Origin: Flavobacterium resistens
GTDB taxonomy: Bacteria > Bacteroidota > Bacteroidia > Flavobacteriales > Flavobacteriaceae
NCBI RefSeq assembly: GCF_900182645.1
Contig: NZ_FXTA01000004.1
Span: forward strand, 124,001 to 188,000
Direction: 5' to 3'
Length of the DNA: 64,000 nucleotides
Shown here: one piece after another, positions 46,401 through 55,306 of the stretch
How positions within the stretch are numbered: position 1 is the first letter of the stretch
How the letters are laid out: every line of letters starts with the position of its first letter
The notes under the pieces: model-generated
What the model saw: only the letters and a program-made list of their open reading frames with translations
Told to the model about the DNA's origin: nothing
The model's database searches: none
Made by a program: the position numbers and the translations under genes

Positions 46401-49400
46401 CCATCACCAAATAATGGAACTATAACCCCAACTCTTTCAGGAGGACTTACAAATATTAGATACATTAAACTAACGCAAAAATATGTTAATGTAGATGCAT
46501 GGCAACAAGTAGCAGAAATACAGGCTTTTGAAATTTTTACTGGAACTAATGTTGCTTTGTCTTCAAATGGTGCTACGGCTACATCTAGTTCTTATTATAG
46601 TAATAATCTTGCCATATATGGACCATTGAGAGCAATTGACGGGAATTTAGCTAGTATATGGCATAGCAATTCTACAAATATTAATGAATACATAACGGTT
46701 GATTTGGCATCAGCAAAGAATTTAGATTATATACGTATTTATAATCGCGCTGATTGTTGCCAAACAAGAGGTCAAAATATGTTGTTGGAATTACTTGATG
46801 CATCGAATAATGTTATTTATTCTAAAACAGTAGACCTTTTTGAAAATATAACTACACCACAACATTATATTGATGTTAATGTTTTGGATGTTTCTTGGAA
46901 CGACGCAGCAACTACTTTAAATAGAACTGGTTTAGATGCCGGAACCTATACTTTTAATTATTCAGATGCAGCTGGTTGTTCATCAAGTCCCCAAGCTACA
47001 ATTAATACAACTAACGTAAATGCGGCTATTACCTCAGTTACAGGTCCAAGTGCGATTTGTATTGGGGGAACGGCTACTGCATATACAGCTAACGGTGTTG
47101 TGTTGGGAGGAGGAACAGGCGCATGGAGCAGTACCAGTACAGGTGTTGCAACAGTTGATGCTTCAGGAAATGTAACCGGAGTAGCAGCAGGAACAACAAA
47201 CATTGTCTATACAATAACAGGTGGTTGCAGTGGAACAAAATCACAGCAAATAAGTATTACTGTTAATCCAAACGCGGCTATTACTTCAGTTACAGGTCCA
47301 AGTACGATCTGTATTGGAGGAACGGCTACTGCATACACGGCTAACGGTGCTGTGTTGGGAGGAGGAACAGGCGCATGGAGCAGCACGAGTACAGGTGTAG
47401 CAACAGTTGATGCTTCAGGAAATGTAACCGGGGTTGCAGCAGGAACAACAAATATTGTCTATACAATAACAGGCGGCTGCAGCGGAACAAAATCACAACA
47501 AATAAGTATTACTGTTAATCCAAACGCGGCTATTACTTCAGTTACAGGTCCAAGTGCGATTTGTATTGGGGGAACGGCTACTGCATACACGGCTAACGGT
47601 ATTGTGTTGGGAGGAGGAACAGGCGCATGGAGCAGTACCAGTACAGGTGTTGCAACAGTTGATGCTTCAGGAAATGTAACCGGGGTAGCAGCAGGAACAA
47701 CAAACATCGTCTATACAATAACAGGCGGCTGTAGCGGAACAAAATCACAGCAAATAAGTATTACTGTTAATCCAAACGCGGCTATTACTTCAGTTACAGG
47801 TCCAAGTACGATCTGTATTGGAGGAACGGCTACTGCATACACGGCTAACGGTGCTGTGTTGGGAGGAGGAACAGGCGCATGGAGCAGCACCAGTACAGGT
47901 GTAGCAACAGTTGATGCTTCAGGAAATGTAACCGGGGTTGCAGCAGGTACGACGAATATTGTCTATACAATAACAGGTGGCTGCAGCGGAACAAAATCAC
48001 AACAAATAAGTATTACTGTTAATCCAAATGCGGCTATTACTTCAGTTACAGGTCCAAGTACGATTTGTATTGGAGGAACGGCTACTGCATACACGGCTAA
48101 CGGTATCGTGTTGGGAGGAGGAACAGGTGCATGGAGCAGTACCAGTACAGGTGTTGCAACAGTTGATGCTTCAGGAAATGTAACCGGGGTAGCAGCAGGA
48201 ACAACAAACATCGTCTATACAATAACAGGCGGCTGCAGCGGAACAAAATCACAGCAAATAAGTATTACTGTTAATCCAAATGCGGCTATTACTTCAGTTA
48301 CAGGTCCAAGTGCGATTTGTATTGGAGGAACGGCTACTGCATACACGGCTAACGGTGTTGTGTTGGGAGGAGGAACAGGTGCATGGAGCAGTACGAATAC
48401 AGGTGTTGCAACAGTTGATGCTTCAGGAAATGTAACCGGGGTAGCAGCGGGAACAACGAACATCGTGTATACAATAACAGGTGGTTGCAGCGGAACAAAA
48501 TCGCAGCAAATAAATATTACAGTAAATTCATTACCAACAATAACAACAACCGCAACTCCAGCAGTGGTAACTCCAATCTGTGCAAGTGCAGCTGCTCAAA
48601 CTACAGATTTGGCTTATACTGCTTCAACAGGAAATGCTACAAGTTACAGTATTGATTGGGCTTTATTAACAGATCAGACTTCTACTTCTTTTACTTTTGT
48701 CAATGGAGGAGGAACAATAACAGGAATTAAGGTTCCAGCAGGGACTGCATCAGGAACTTACACGGGAGTAATGACAATTACAAACGGAAATACTTGTTCA
48801 GCGACTATAAATATAACATTAACTGTAAAACCAAATTTTGCCGCTCCAACTGTAGTAGTACTGCAAAATCCAACCTGTACTACACCAACAGGAAGTGTGC
48901 AATTAAGTGGTTTACCTGCGTCAGGGAATTTATTGCAAAATGATGGAACCACAATAACTACAGTTCCTTTTTCATCTAGTACACCAATAATTTCTGGATT
49001 AGCTTTAGGTACATATACATTTGCGGTAGATAATGGCTGTGCAGTTGCCTATTCATCTGCAGTTAAAATTGAGGCAAATACTTGGAATGGAGCTACATGG
49101 TCATATGGTTCTAATCCAACATCAAATGACTTGGTAAATTTTGCAAGTAATTATATCGTTTCATCAGATGTAATTTATTGTTCAGTAACAGTAAGTAATA
49201 ACTCTAGTGTAACAGTCAATTCAGGAACAACACTGACTGTTGAAAATGGAGTGCATGTAAACTCAGGAAGTTCATTAACTTTTGAAAACAGCTCAAGTTT
49301 AATACAGAACAACACGAGCAATACTTTAAATACCGGAGATATTACTTATAAACGTATAGCGCCAAAAATTCGTCAAGCGGATTATGTCTATTGGTCAACA

Positions 49401-50690
49401 CCAGTTAAAAATCAGACTTTGAGAGAGGTTTCATCATTAACAGATCCTTCTAAATTATATATGTACGATGGTACTCAATGGGTGTTTACACCAAATTGGA
49501 CTATAATGACCGCTGGAAAAGGTTATATCATTCGTGGTCCTGAAAATTATTCAAATACAGTAAAAACTGACTTTACTGCACGTTTTATTGGAACACCTCA
49601 AAATGGAACTTTTACAGGTGAAGCTATGGTTGGAGGAAAATATTACTTACTAGGAAATCCATATCCTTCGGCATTAGATGCTGCCACATTTATTACTGAT
49701 GTTGCTAACAGGGATTTATTAAGCGGAACCCTTTATTTCTGGACACATAACACTCCAGTAGTTTTAGGTGGAGCATATCAATATGCAACAGATGATTATG
49801 CGACATGGAATTTAAGCGGAGGAACAGGAACACGTCCAGCTATTTCTGATCCGGGTGGAACTGTACCAAGCGGTAAAATTGGTGCAGGACAAGCTTTTTT
49901 TACAGGTACTGTCATGTCAGGTAATGTGACTTATAAAAATTCAATGAGAGTCGGCGGGAACTCAAATGGTCAGTTCTTTAAGCCAGGTAAAACAGCAAAA
50001 ACTGCTGAAGTTGAAAAACACCGTCTTTGGTTAAATATGACAAATGAAGGAGGTGCTTTTAAACAATTATTAGTTGGCTATATTGAAGGAGCTACTAATG
50101 ATTATGAAAGACTTTATGATGGGAAAACCTTTGATGGAAATAAATATCTTGATTTTTATAGTATCAATGAAGGCAACAAATTAGTTATTCAAGGTCGTGG
50201 ATTGCCATTTACAGATGTAGATGAAGTGCCGTTGGGTTATCGTACAACAATTGCCGGAGATTTTACAATCGCTATAGATAATGTGGATGGAAACATGAAG
50301 ACTCAGGCAATCTATATTGAAGATAAAAAAACAGGCACAATTCATGATTTAACAGCAAGCAATTATACTTTTACAACAGGAATCGGAACTTTTACTGATC
50401 GTTTGGTACTTCGATATACTAATAAATCTTTAGGAACGGGTGATTTCGAAAATATTGAAAAAGGTATTACGGTTTCTGTAAAAGATAAAGTGATTAAAGT
50501 AGTTTCATCAAACGAAAATATTCAAGATGTTTCGATTTTTGATGTCGCAGGAAAATTGCTTTATGATAAAAAGAAAGCAGGAACATCAGAATTATTGATC
50601 TCAAATCTGCAATCAAGTAATCAGGTTTTATTAATTGGTATAACACTTGAAAACGGATATAAGACAACTAGAAAATTAATTTTTCAATAA
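43419..50690 (+). CDS. Giant T9SS-secreted protein C: PA14, FN3, discoidin, six Ig-like repeats, shared tail
   Basis: This 2423-residue protein has a long signal region (about 1-46, ending VASAAP). Head segments in order: a beta-helix-like start (SGNWDGAIWAS...), a PA14-like domain (about 510-680; KGDDGVRLYIDGTLVF), FN3 (about 790-885), an Ig-like region, and a discoidin/F5-8-type C domain (about 1010-1150; RAIDGNLASIWHSN). Six 84-residue Ig/Big-like tandem repeats follow (1201-1704), then a SprB-like hinge and the shared tail (about 1889-2423; WNGATWSYG, ADYVYWSTPVKNQ, LYFWTHNTPVVLGG) with a T9SS signal. PA14 and discoidin domains often bind sugars, so glycan or surface binding is a fair guess. 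An eight-G run in the head could cause phase variation. Confidence 0.9.
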   Translation: MLRKLLLFVRSLFLNFSNSSKERSFTPSLRMLCLGVFFVGLVASAAPRFAVTSGNWDGAIWASTAGGVAGSAATPTISDAVTINSGISVTVNVAANCASLDFTSGNNTNSTVTINSGITLNVGGAITIPRTGNNSFKNLIAVGSGNLNAASISFPSTGNNVRHEITISTGTVTVTGNIIGSGGNTSGSITFTGTGTLKVGGTMFLPADGTLTTFTGSTVEYNGTAQTVSNFTYSNLTLSGSGNKTIAPSVTVSNNLTVSGTAVLAPGGANRISDATKVVLNGGSYSTGGFSETMGTLTLNDNSTIALGAANHTINLAASNGIAWTSGKILTITGWTGVSGSSGRIFLGSSAAGLTTSQLAQIKFQVGAENRDAAILDTGEIVPAFCPFASNTIFGTTQSICYDSTVRTGPPATGGVTFSAVPVDRYVAVNVIQGVQYRIATTATNRTFTKRLTLFNGSNTATALATVNASSATTAATIDWTSNFTGVLYVAFNTANCQTSAQTDDITVSYIGGNNTADNQNTYGTNSWIGHVYNFSDAAGVSPLIDTDAFASYLGYFNQANTVSGSTISFTQDYNTSTSTATCFPITAAGTSQSVYTETFAVRYKMQTTSAVYPAGCYFVTIKGDDGVRLYIDGTLVFDAWVQQAETTYDNVLVYLNGNSQLVFDFYEKNSNNTSTFSITPASATIASLNTITPVGPIVRCSSTTTALTGSTVATQGSNSIAPVLYQWQSSIDNVTWSDISSATAKDYTVPGTTPASATRIYYRRNVKGSTTNSAACVYSTNAVAIITSPNNSAPVAPTSAAGTNITCSSFTANWGSILNATSYRIDVSTSSTFSSFVVNNLDVGFVTSYNVTGLSVGTYYYRVRSYNGCGNNPSAASSTVQTVVVANPSATIGGGGNVCLNASSPNVVFTNPQTLPITVTYNINGGSNSTVNVPASSTANIAAPTTTSGVFVYNLVSVAFQSAPTCSTTISGSATVIVNSSPTITLNKTDKACPSPNNGTITPTLSGGLTNIRYIKLTQKYVNVDAWQQVAEIQAFEIFTGTNVALSSNGATATSSSYYSNNLAIYGPLRAIDGNLASIWHSNSTNINEYITVDLASAKNLDYIRIYNRADCCQTRGQNMLLELLDASNNVIYSKTVDLFENITTPQHYIDVNVLDVSWNDAATTLNRTGLDAGTYTFNYSDAAGCSSSPQATINTTNVNAAITSVTGPSAICIGGTATAYTANGVVLGGGTGAWSSTSTGVATVDASGNVTGVAAGTTNIVYTITGGCSGTKSQQISITVNPNAAITSVTGPSTICIGGTATAYTANGAVLGGGTGAWSSTSTGVATVDASGNVTGVAAGTTNIVYTITGGCSGTKSQQISITVNPNAAITSVTGPSAICIGGTATAYTANGIVLGGGTGAWSSTSTGVATVDASGNVTGVAAGTTNIVYTITGGCSGTKSQQISITVNPNAAITSVTGPSTICIGGTATAYTANGAVLGGGTGAWSSTSTGVATVDASGNVTGVAAGTTNIVYTITGGCSGTKSQQISITVNPNAAITSVTGPSTICIGGTATAYTANGIVLGGGTGAWSSTSTGVATVDASGNVTGVAAGTTNIVYTITGGCSGTKSQQISITVNPNAAITSVTGPSAICIGGTATAYTANGVVLGGGTGAWSSTNTGVATVDASGNVTGVAAGTTNIVYTITGGCSGTKSQQINITVNSLPTITTTATPAVVTPICASAAAQTTDLAYTASTGNATSYSIDWALLTDQTSTSFTFVNGGGTITGIKVPAGTASGTYTGVMTITNGNTCSATINITLTVKPNFAAPTVVVLQNPTCTTPTGSVQLSGLPASGNLLQNDGTTITTVPFSSSTPIISGLALGTYTFAVDNGCAVAYSSAVKIEANTWNGATWSYGSNPTSNDLVNFASNYIVSSDVIYCSVTVSNNSSVTVNSGTTLTVENGVHVNSGSSLTFENSSSLIQNNTSNTLNTGDITYKRIAPKIRQADYVYWSTPVKNQTLREVSSLTDPSKLYMYDGTQWVFTPNWTIMTAGKGYIIRGPENYSNTVKTDFTARFIGTPQNGTFTGEAMVGGKYYLLGNPYPSALDAATFITDVANRDLLSGTLYFWTHNTPVVLGGAYQYATDDYATWNLSGGTGTRPAISDPGGTVPSGKIGAGQAFFTGTVMSGNVTYKNSMRVGGNSNGQFFKPGKTAKTAEVEKHRLWLNMTNEGGAFKQLLVGYIEGATNDYERLYDGKTFDGNKYLDFYSINEGNKLVIQGRGLPFTDVDEVPLGYRTTIAGDFTIAIDNVDGNMKTQAIYIEDKKTGTIHDLTASNYTFTTGIGTFTDRLVLRYTNKSLGTGDFENIEKGITVSVKDKVIKVVSSNENIQDVSIFDVAGKLLYDKKKAGTSELLISNLQSSNQVLLIGITLENGYKTTRKLIFQ
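46101..46108 (+). repeat. Run of eight G in the coding region of protein C
   Basis: Positions 46101-46108 are all G, following GGT. In this AT-rich genome such a run is unusual. A one-base slip would shift the reading frame and truncate the protein near residue 897. Confidence 0.75.
47019..48530 (+). repeat. Six tandem 252-bp (84-residue) Ig-like repeats
   Basis: Units start at 47019, 47271, 47523, 47775, 48027 and 48279 and run without gaps to 48530. Each encodes N-A-A-I-T-S-V-T-G-P-S..., ending with S-I/N-I-T-V-N. The units are almost identical at DNA level. Silent and coding differences alternate (units 2 and 4 alike; 1, 3, 5 and 6 alike), which suggests spreading by a 504-bp double unit. 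They fit bacterial Ig-like (Big_2) domains. Confidence 0.92.
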
Positions 50691-50713
50691 GTAGATTAAA
50701 TAATTTTCAATTA

Positions 50714-50753
50714 AAAAGAAGGTCATTTCTCATTGCGGGAAATGACCTTTTTT
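50714..50753 (+). terminator. Terminator after protein C
   Basis: AAGGTCATTTC pairs with GAAATGACCTT with a short loop and a T run, separating C from D. Confidence 0.85.
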
Positions 50754-50844
50754 AATTTGAAATATCACCAAAAGTGGGTATTGTAAATATGTAAAGCTAT
50801 TTATAATTTAGGAAAATTCGTATAATTATTTTATTGGCTTTATT

Positions 50845-53800
50845 TTGATTAGAAAATTACTTTATACAGTCACTTTGACTGTCTTTCTTGGAAACTTTGA
50901 ATTTTATGGACAGCAAGGAAAAATTGACGTTACTTTTAATACTCTGGATGACGGTTCAATCGGAGATGGATTTGACGGTCCAGTACAAACGTTATCTTTA
51001 CAATCCGATCAAAATCTTATCGTTGGTGGGGAATATTTAAATCTTAACGGAATATCTTCTCCGTATTTCACTCGCTTAAAACCGGACGGTACAATCGACG
51101 AAAGTTTTCATACAGGAAGTGGTTTCAACGGAAAAGTATATGCAACGTATATTCAGCCAGATGGAAAAATAGTTGTTGGAGGAAGTTTTACCTCTTATAA
51201 CGGCATAAATGCAGGACGACTTATCCGCTTAAATACAGACGGAAGTTATGATGCATCATTCAATACTTCAATTGGTGCCACAACAGGTATTATATATGAT
51301 ATTGCGCTTCAATCTGATGGTAAAATAATTATTTGCGGAAGCTTTACAAAATATAATAATGTGACGACAAATCGTATTGCACGAATTTTATCTACGGGGG
51401 CTCTAGATACTTCATTTTTAATAGGTTCAGGCACTACTTCTAATATTAATAATACAAAAGTCTTGGCTGACGGAAAAATATTGCTTTCTGGAAATTTTAC
51501 TTCTTTCAACAATACTCCGCACAATAGACTTGTTCGTTTAAACAATAATGGAAGTATTGATTCAAGTTTTAATATTGGGACAGGCTTTGATGATGATGTA
51601 AATGCAATGGAAGTTCAGTCCGATGGGAAAATTATTTTAGGAGGAAAGTTTGTCACTTTTAACGGAAACAGTGCAAACAGAATTATCAGAATAATGCTCG
51701 ACGGAACTATCGACTCCTCTTTTTTTACGGGATCTGGATTTAATTCGGGAGCAGTTTTAGCCTGTAAAATAGATTCTGTTGGAAATATTATGCTTGGAGG
51801 ATCATTCTATGGAAACTATAACGGAAGTAATGTTAACCGAGTTTGTTTTTTAGATAGCACAGGTTTCCTAAAAGATGAAATTGATTTTGGATCAGGCCCG
51901 GCAACGGCATCGGTTTTTGCCTTGGAAAATGATGCTGAAGGCGCGTGGTATATTGGAGGCTCATTTTCGGTTTTTGATGGTTTAAATCAAGGAAGATTAG
52001 CAAAAATCGATTCCGAAGGCGAATATGATACAAGTTATTTAACATCCGGAATTGGGTTTGATAATTCAGTTTATAGCATACTATCTTTAGAAAATGCGAA
52101 AACAATGGTATTTGGCAATTTCAAAAACTTTAATGGAGCAAACGCTTCCCGAATAGCTAAGCTTTTAGAAGATGGCTCATCTGATCCAGAATTTAATTTG
52201 GGACAGGCAGGTGCAAATAATTTAATAAAAACTGCAGTTTTGCAGCCTGATGGCAAAATTATACTCGGAGGAAATTTTACAAAATATAATGAAACATTGA
52301 TTAATCGCATTGTAAGGATTTTGCCTGATGGAACCGAAGATGCTTCTTTTAATATAACCTCTGGATGTAACAGTCAGGTTTATGCGCTCGCTATACAGCC
52401 AGATGGAAAAATAATTGTGGCGGGAGGTTTTACGAAGTATAATGATGTAAATGTTGGTCGAATTATAAGACTTACTTCAGATGGTTTAAGAGACACTAGT
52501 TTTAATCCAGGATTGGGTGCTGACGCCATTATTGAATCGGTTTTGATTCAGCCCGACGGAAAGATTTTATTAGGTGGGCGATTTACAACTTTTGACGGCA
52601 TTTTGTTTCCTCATCTCGTTCGTCTAAATAGTAACGGAAGTATTGATCCAACCTTTACAATCGGCGACGGATTTGATAAAAATGTCTATGCTATAGCATT
52701 GCAGTCTGATCAAAAAATAATTATCGGCGGTAGTTTTTTGAACTTTAATAAAGTACCACAAAAAAGAATTCTAAGACTCAACCCAAATGGAAGTTTAGAT
52801 AATACATTTGATTCAGGTTCAGGTTTTAGTAAAGGAGATGTGCGAAGTATTTTAGTGCAACCTGATGATCGTATTTTAGTGGCGGGAACTTTTTCCGGAA
52901 CATACAAAAATGTTTCTGCTTTAAGATTGGTAAGATTATTAAAATCGGGTGGTTTAGATAATTCTTTTAGTGCTACTTTGAATAATAAAGTGTTTTCAAT
53001 TAGTTTTTCATCAGAGCATAAACTTTTGATTGGCGGAGATTTTAATTCCGTTTCCGGAATTTCCAAACATAGAATTGCACGCTTGAAGCTCTGTTTAGAA
53101 TCCACAATCTGGAACGGAGCTTCATGGTCAAATGGTTTTCCGTCAGGCGGAAAAGAATTGTTTTTTAAAGACGATTACGCTGCTTTGACAACAGCAAATG
53201 TTTGTAGTTGTACTATTGATGAAGACAAAAAAGTTACTTTGAAAAGCGGAAATACTTTAAGTATCGAATTTTCGTATTCAGGTTTAGGAACTTTAGTTTT
53301 AGAAGATTCAGCAAATTTATATCAGTCTGATGATGATATTGTCAATACAGGAATTATTCATTTGAAAAGAAATTCATCACCTATTTTAAAATCAGATTAT
53401 GTTTATTGGTCGTCCCCAGTTGAAAATCAAAAGTTGTTTGATCTTTCACCAAGTACAATATCTAATCGGTTTTTAACTTATAGTCCCACAATAAAAAACT
53501 GGAAAGTTGAAAGTGTAACTACTATTATGCAGCCTGCAATTGGTTATATTATTCAAGGCCCAAGAGATTTTTCCTCAGTAACTCGCGAATCTTATCCTGC
53601 AACTTTTAAAGGAATACCTCATAATGGAAAAATAGAAGTGAATTTAGGACCGGCCAATAGTTTTAATTTAATTGGAAATCCTTATCCTTCCACATTGAAT
53701 GCCGATGTTTTTTTAAAAGAGAATTCGTCAAAAATTAAAGGAACAATATACTTTTGGACTCATAATACTCCGATAACAAATAATAAATATGCATCTGATG

Positions 53801-54699
53801 ATTATGCTGTTTATAATTTGCTTGGAGGAGTAGGAACTCGTGGCGCTTTGTCAAGCGGTGTAAATGAAATTATACCTGATAAAACAATTGGTGCCGGACA
53901 AGCCTTTTTTGTAGCCAGTCAAAATTCGGGCGTAATTGAATTTAATGACAAGATGAGAATGAAGGAACGTAACACCTCCTTTTTTAAACCAGCGAAAGGT
54001 AAGGATTTTGAAGAAAATGACATTAAAAAACGAAGAATTTGGCTGAATCTTAAAAATGAAGAAGATCTTTTCAAACAAATCCTGATTGGATATATAGAAG
54101 GAGCAACAAACACATATGATATAAGTTATGATGCAGAATCTTTTAGTGGAAATAGATATGTGAATTTTTATAGTATATCAGAAAATAAAAACCTGGCTAT
54201 TCAAGGCAGGATTTTCCCTTTTGAAAAAACGGATTCCGTTATACTTGGATATATGTCAAAAATTGAAGGTAATTTCAATTTAAGTATTGATCATTTTGAC
54301 GATGATTTTTCTGAGACGAACATTTATCTTGAAGACAAGGAATTAAAGATATTACATAATTTAAGAGATTCACCTTATATTTTCAAAACGGAGAAAGGAA
54401 CTTTTGATAAGAGATTTGAATTAAAGTATGTCAACAATGAGTTAAAAGTTGATGATTTTAAAAGTGATTCGAATATTATTTTAGTTGCCGTAAAAGACAA
54501 ACAAATTAATATTAATGCTTCACAGGAATCAATTAAAGAAATTGAAATTTTTGATTTGACGGGAAAAGTTCTGTACAAAAAAACTAAAATTAATGCGTCT
54601 CATTTTTCTATTCAGAATCTGAATTGTGGAAATCAAATTTTATTTATAAAAGTTACTTTAGAAAATGGTTCACGATCAACAAGAAAAGTAATTTTTTAG
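50845..54699 (+). CDS. Giant T9SS-secreted protein D: 14 delta-60 repeats (double propeller), shared tail
   Basis: This 1284-residue protein starts at a TTG. MIRKLLYTVTLTVFLGNFEFYGQ matches the signal peptide of B closely, so the start is credible. From about residue 50 to 750 there are 14 delta-60 (DUF5122) repeats of about 52 residues, each with ..QPDGKIILGGSFTKYNG..RIIRL..DG.ID.SF.., which would fold as two seven-bladed propellers. The shared tail (about 753-1284; TIWNGASWSNG, SDYVYWSSPVENQ, GNPYPSTLNA, IYFWTHNTP) ends in a T9SS signal (IFDLTGKVLYK...RKVIF). The tail is the most divergent of the six and lacks the PVVLGG stretch. No SprB-like hinge is seen. Function is unknown; delta-60 proteins are often large surface or secreted proteins. 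Confidence 0.87.
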   Translation: MIRKLLYTVTLTVFLGNFEFYGQQGKIDVTFNTLDDGSIGDGFDGPVQTLSLQSDQNLIVGGEYLNLNGISSPYFTRLKPDGTIDESFHTGSGFNGKVYATYIQPDGKIVVGGSFTSYNGINAGRLIRLNTDGSYDASFNTSIGATTGIIYDIALQSDGKIIICGSFTKYNNVTTNRIARILSTGALDTSFLIGSGTTSNINNTKVLADGKILLSGNFTSFNNTPHNRLVRLNNNGSIDSSFNIGTGFDDDVNAMEVQSDGKIILGGKFVTFNGNSANRIIRIMLDGTIDSSFFTGSGFNSGAVLACKIDSVGNIMLGGSFYGNYNGSNVNRVCFLDSTGFLKDEIDFGSGPATASVFALENDAEGAWYIGGSFSVFDGLNQGRLAKIDSEGEYDTSYLTSGIGFDNSVYSILSLENAKTMVFGNFKNFNGANASRIAKLLEDGSSDPEFNLGQAGANNLIKTAVLQPDGKIILGGNFTKYNETLINRIVRILPDGTEDASFNITSGCNSQVYALAIQPDGKIIVAGGFTKYNDVNVGRIIRLTSDGLRDTSFNPGLGADAIIESVLIQPDGKILLGGRFTTFDGILFPHLVRLNSNGSIDPTFTIGDGFDKNVYAIALQSDQKIIIGGSFLNFNKVPQKRILRLNPNGSLDNTFDSGSGFSKGDVRSILVQPDDRILVAGTFSGTYKNVSALRLVRLLKSGGLDNSFSATLNNKVFSISFSSEHKLLIGGDFNSVSGISKHRIARLKLCLESTIWNGASWSNGFPSGGKELFFKDDYAALTTANVCSCTIDEDKKVTLKSGNTLSIEFSYSGLGTLVLEDSANLYQSDDDIVNTGIIHLKRNSSPILKSDYVYWSSPVENQKLFDLSPSTISNRFLTYSPTIKNWKVESVTTIMQPAIGYIIQGPRDFSSVTRESYPATFKGIPHNGKIEVNLGPANSFNLIGNPYPSTLNADVFLKENSSKIKGTIYFWTHNTPITNNKYASDDYAVYNLLGGVGTRGALSSGVNEIIPDKTIGAGQAFFVASQNSGVIEFNDKMRMKERNTSFFKPAKGKDFEENDIKKRRIWLNLKNEEDLFKQILIGYIEGATNTYDISYDAESFSGNRYVNFYSISENKNLAIQGRIFPFEKTDSVILGYMSKIEGNFNLSIDHFDDDFSETNIYLEDKELKILHNLRDSPYIFKTEKGTFDKRFELKYVNNELKVDDFKSDSNIILVAVKDKQININASQESIKEIEIFDLTGKVLYKKTKINASHFSIQNLNCGNQILFIKVTLENGSRSTRKVIF

Positions 54700-55306
54700 A
54701 AGCGTTTTTTCACCATAAAAAAATCCGTTTAATTCTTTTAAGCGGATTTTTTTTTGATTTTTTTTTCTTGAAATAACTGTTTGCCTGACGTTTTTTTTTC
54801 TCAATTTTCTTTAACCGATTCAAAATTTTTTAAAGTTGTTGAAAAACTCAAAAAACTCAAAATTAGTTATTCAGACGATTTGCAAAATTTGAAAGACCAA
54901 TTACATCAAAAAATATAATTCGTGAGAATTCACTTAAATTTTTGTGTTTTAGAAATAAAATTAAATTATAATGATCTGTTTTTTAGATATTTATTAAAAA
55001 TTTGTAAATTGTTTAAGGATGTTTTCATATAATTTACGCTATTATTTTATACTTCATTTTATGCCTTTTCAATTGGAAGCAGACAAAAAATAATTTGTTT
55101 TTCTAACGCCCCTCTGCCAGATTTAAATACTGAGTGTTACAACTTTAAAATACCAGATTTAAGGAACAGAATTACTTTTATACAACTTCTTTTTTCTCAC
55201 TATTCAGGCCTGTCAATCAAGTTCCTGCAAATGTGGTATTTATTAATTGCAGAATAATTTTTCAGTTGAATCTGAATTTAATTTTTGTCATTTAAAATGC
55301 TACAGT
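54700..55306. other. Intergenic gap between D and E
   Basis: About 600 bases. It holds the D terminator (54717-54756), a short ORF-like stretch (54781-54918, see rejected items), and AT-rich sequence with a 10-base direct repeat CCAGATTTAA at 55117 and 55153. The last 30 bases before the E ATG resemble those before F. Confidence 0.55.
54717..54756 (+). terminator. Terminator after protein D
   Basis: AAAAAAATCCGTTTAA pairs with TTAAGCGGATTTTTTT, with one G-T pair, followed by a long T run. Confidence 0.83.

Noticed and set aside
46958..48463. Repeated 82-codon reverse open frames over the tandem repeats of C
   Set aside because: They recur with the 252-bp repeat and are the antisense of the Ig-like units; not a separate gene family.
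47019..48530. Tandem repeats considered as a CRISPR array
   Set aside because: Units are 252 bp with no spacers, in frame and coding for Ig-like domains.
54781..54918. A short open stretch of about 45 codons (LPDVFFSQFSLTDSKFFK...)
   Set aside because: It has no ATG start, begins at a TTG shortly after a stop, and is short; AT-rich DNA readily gives Lys/Leu/Phe-rich frames. It could be a gene remnant, but nothing supports that.
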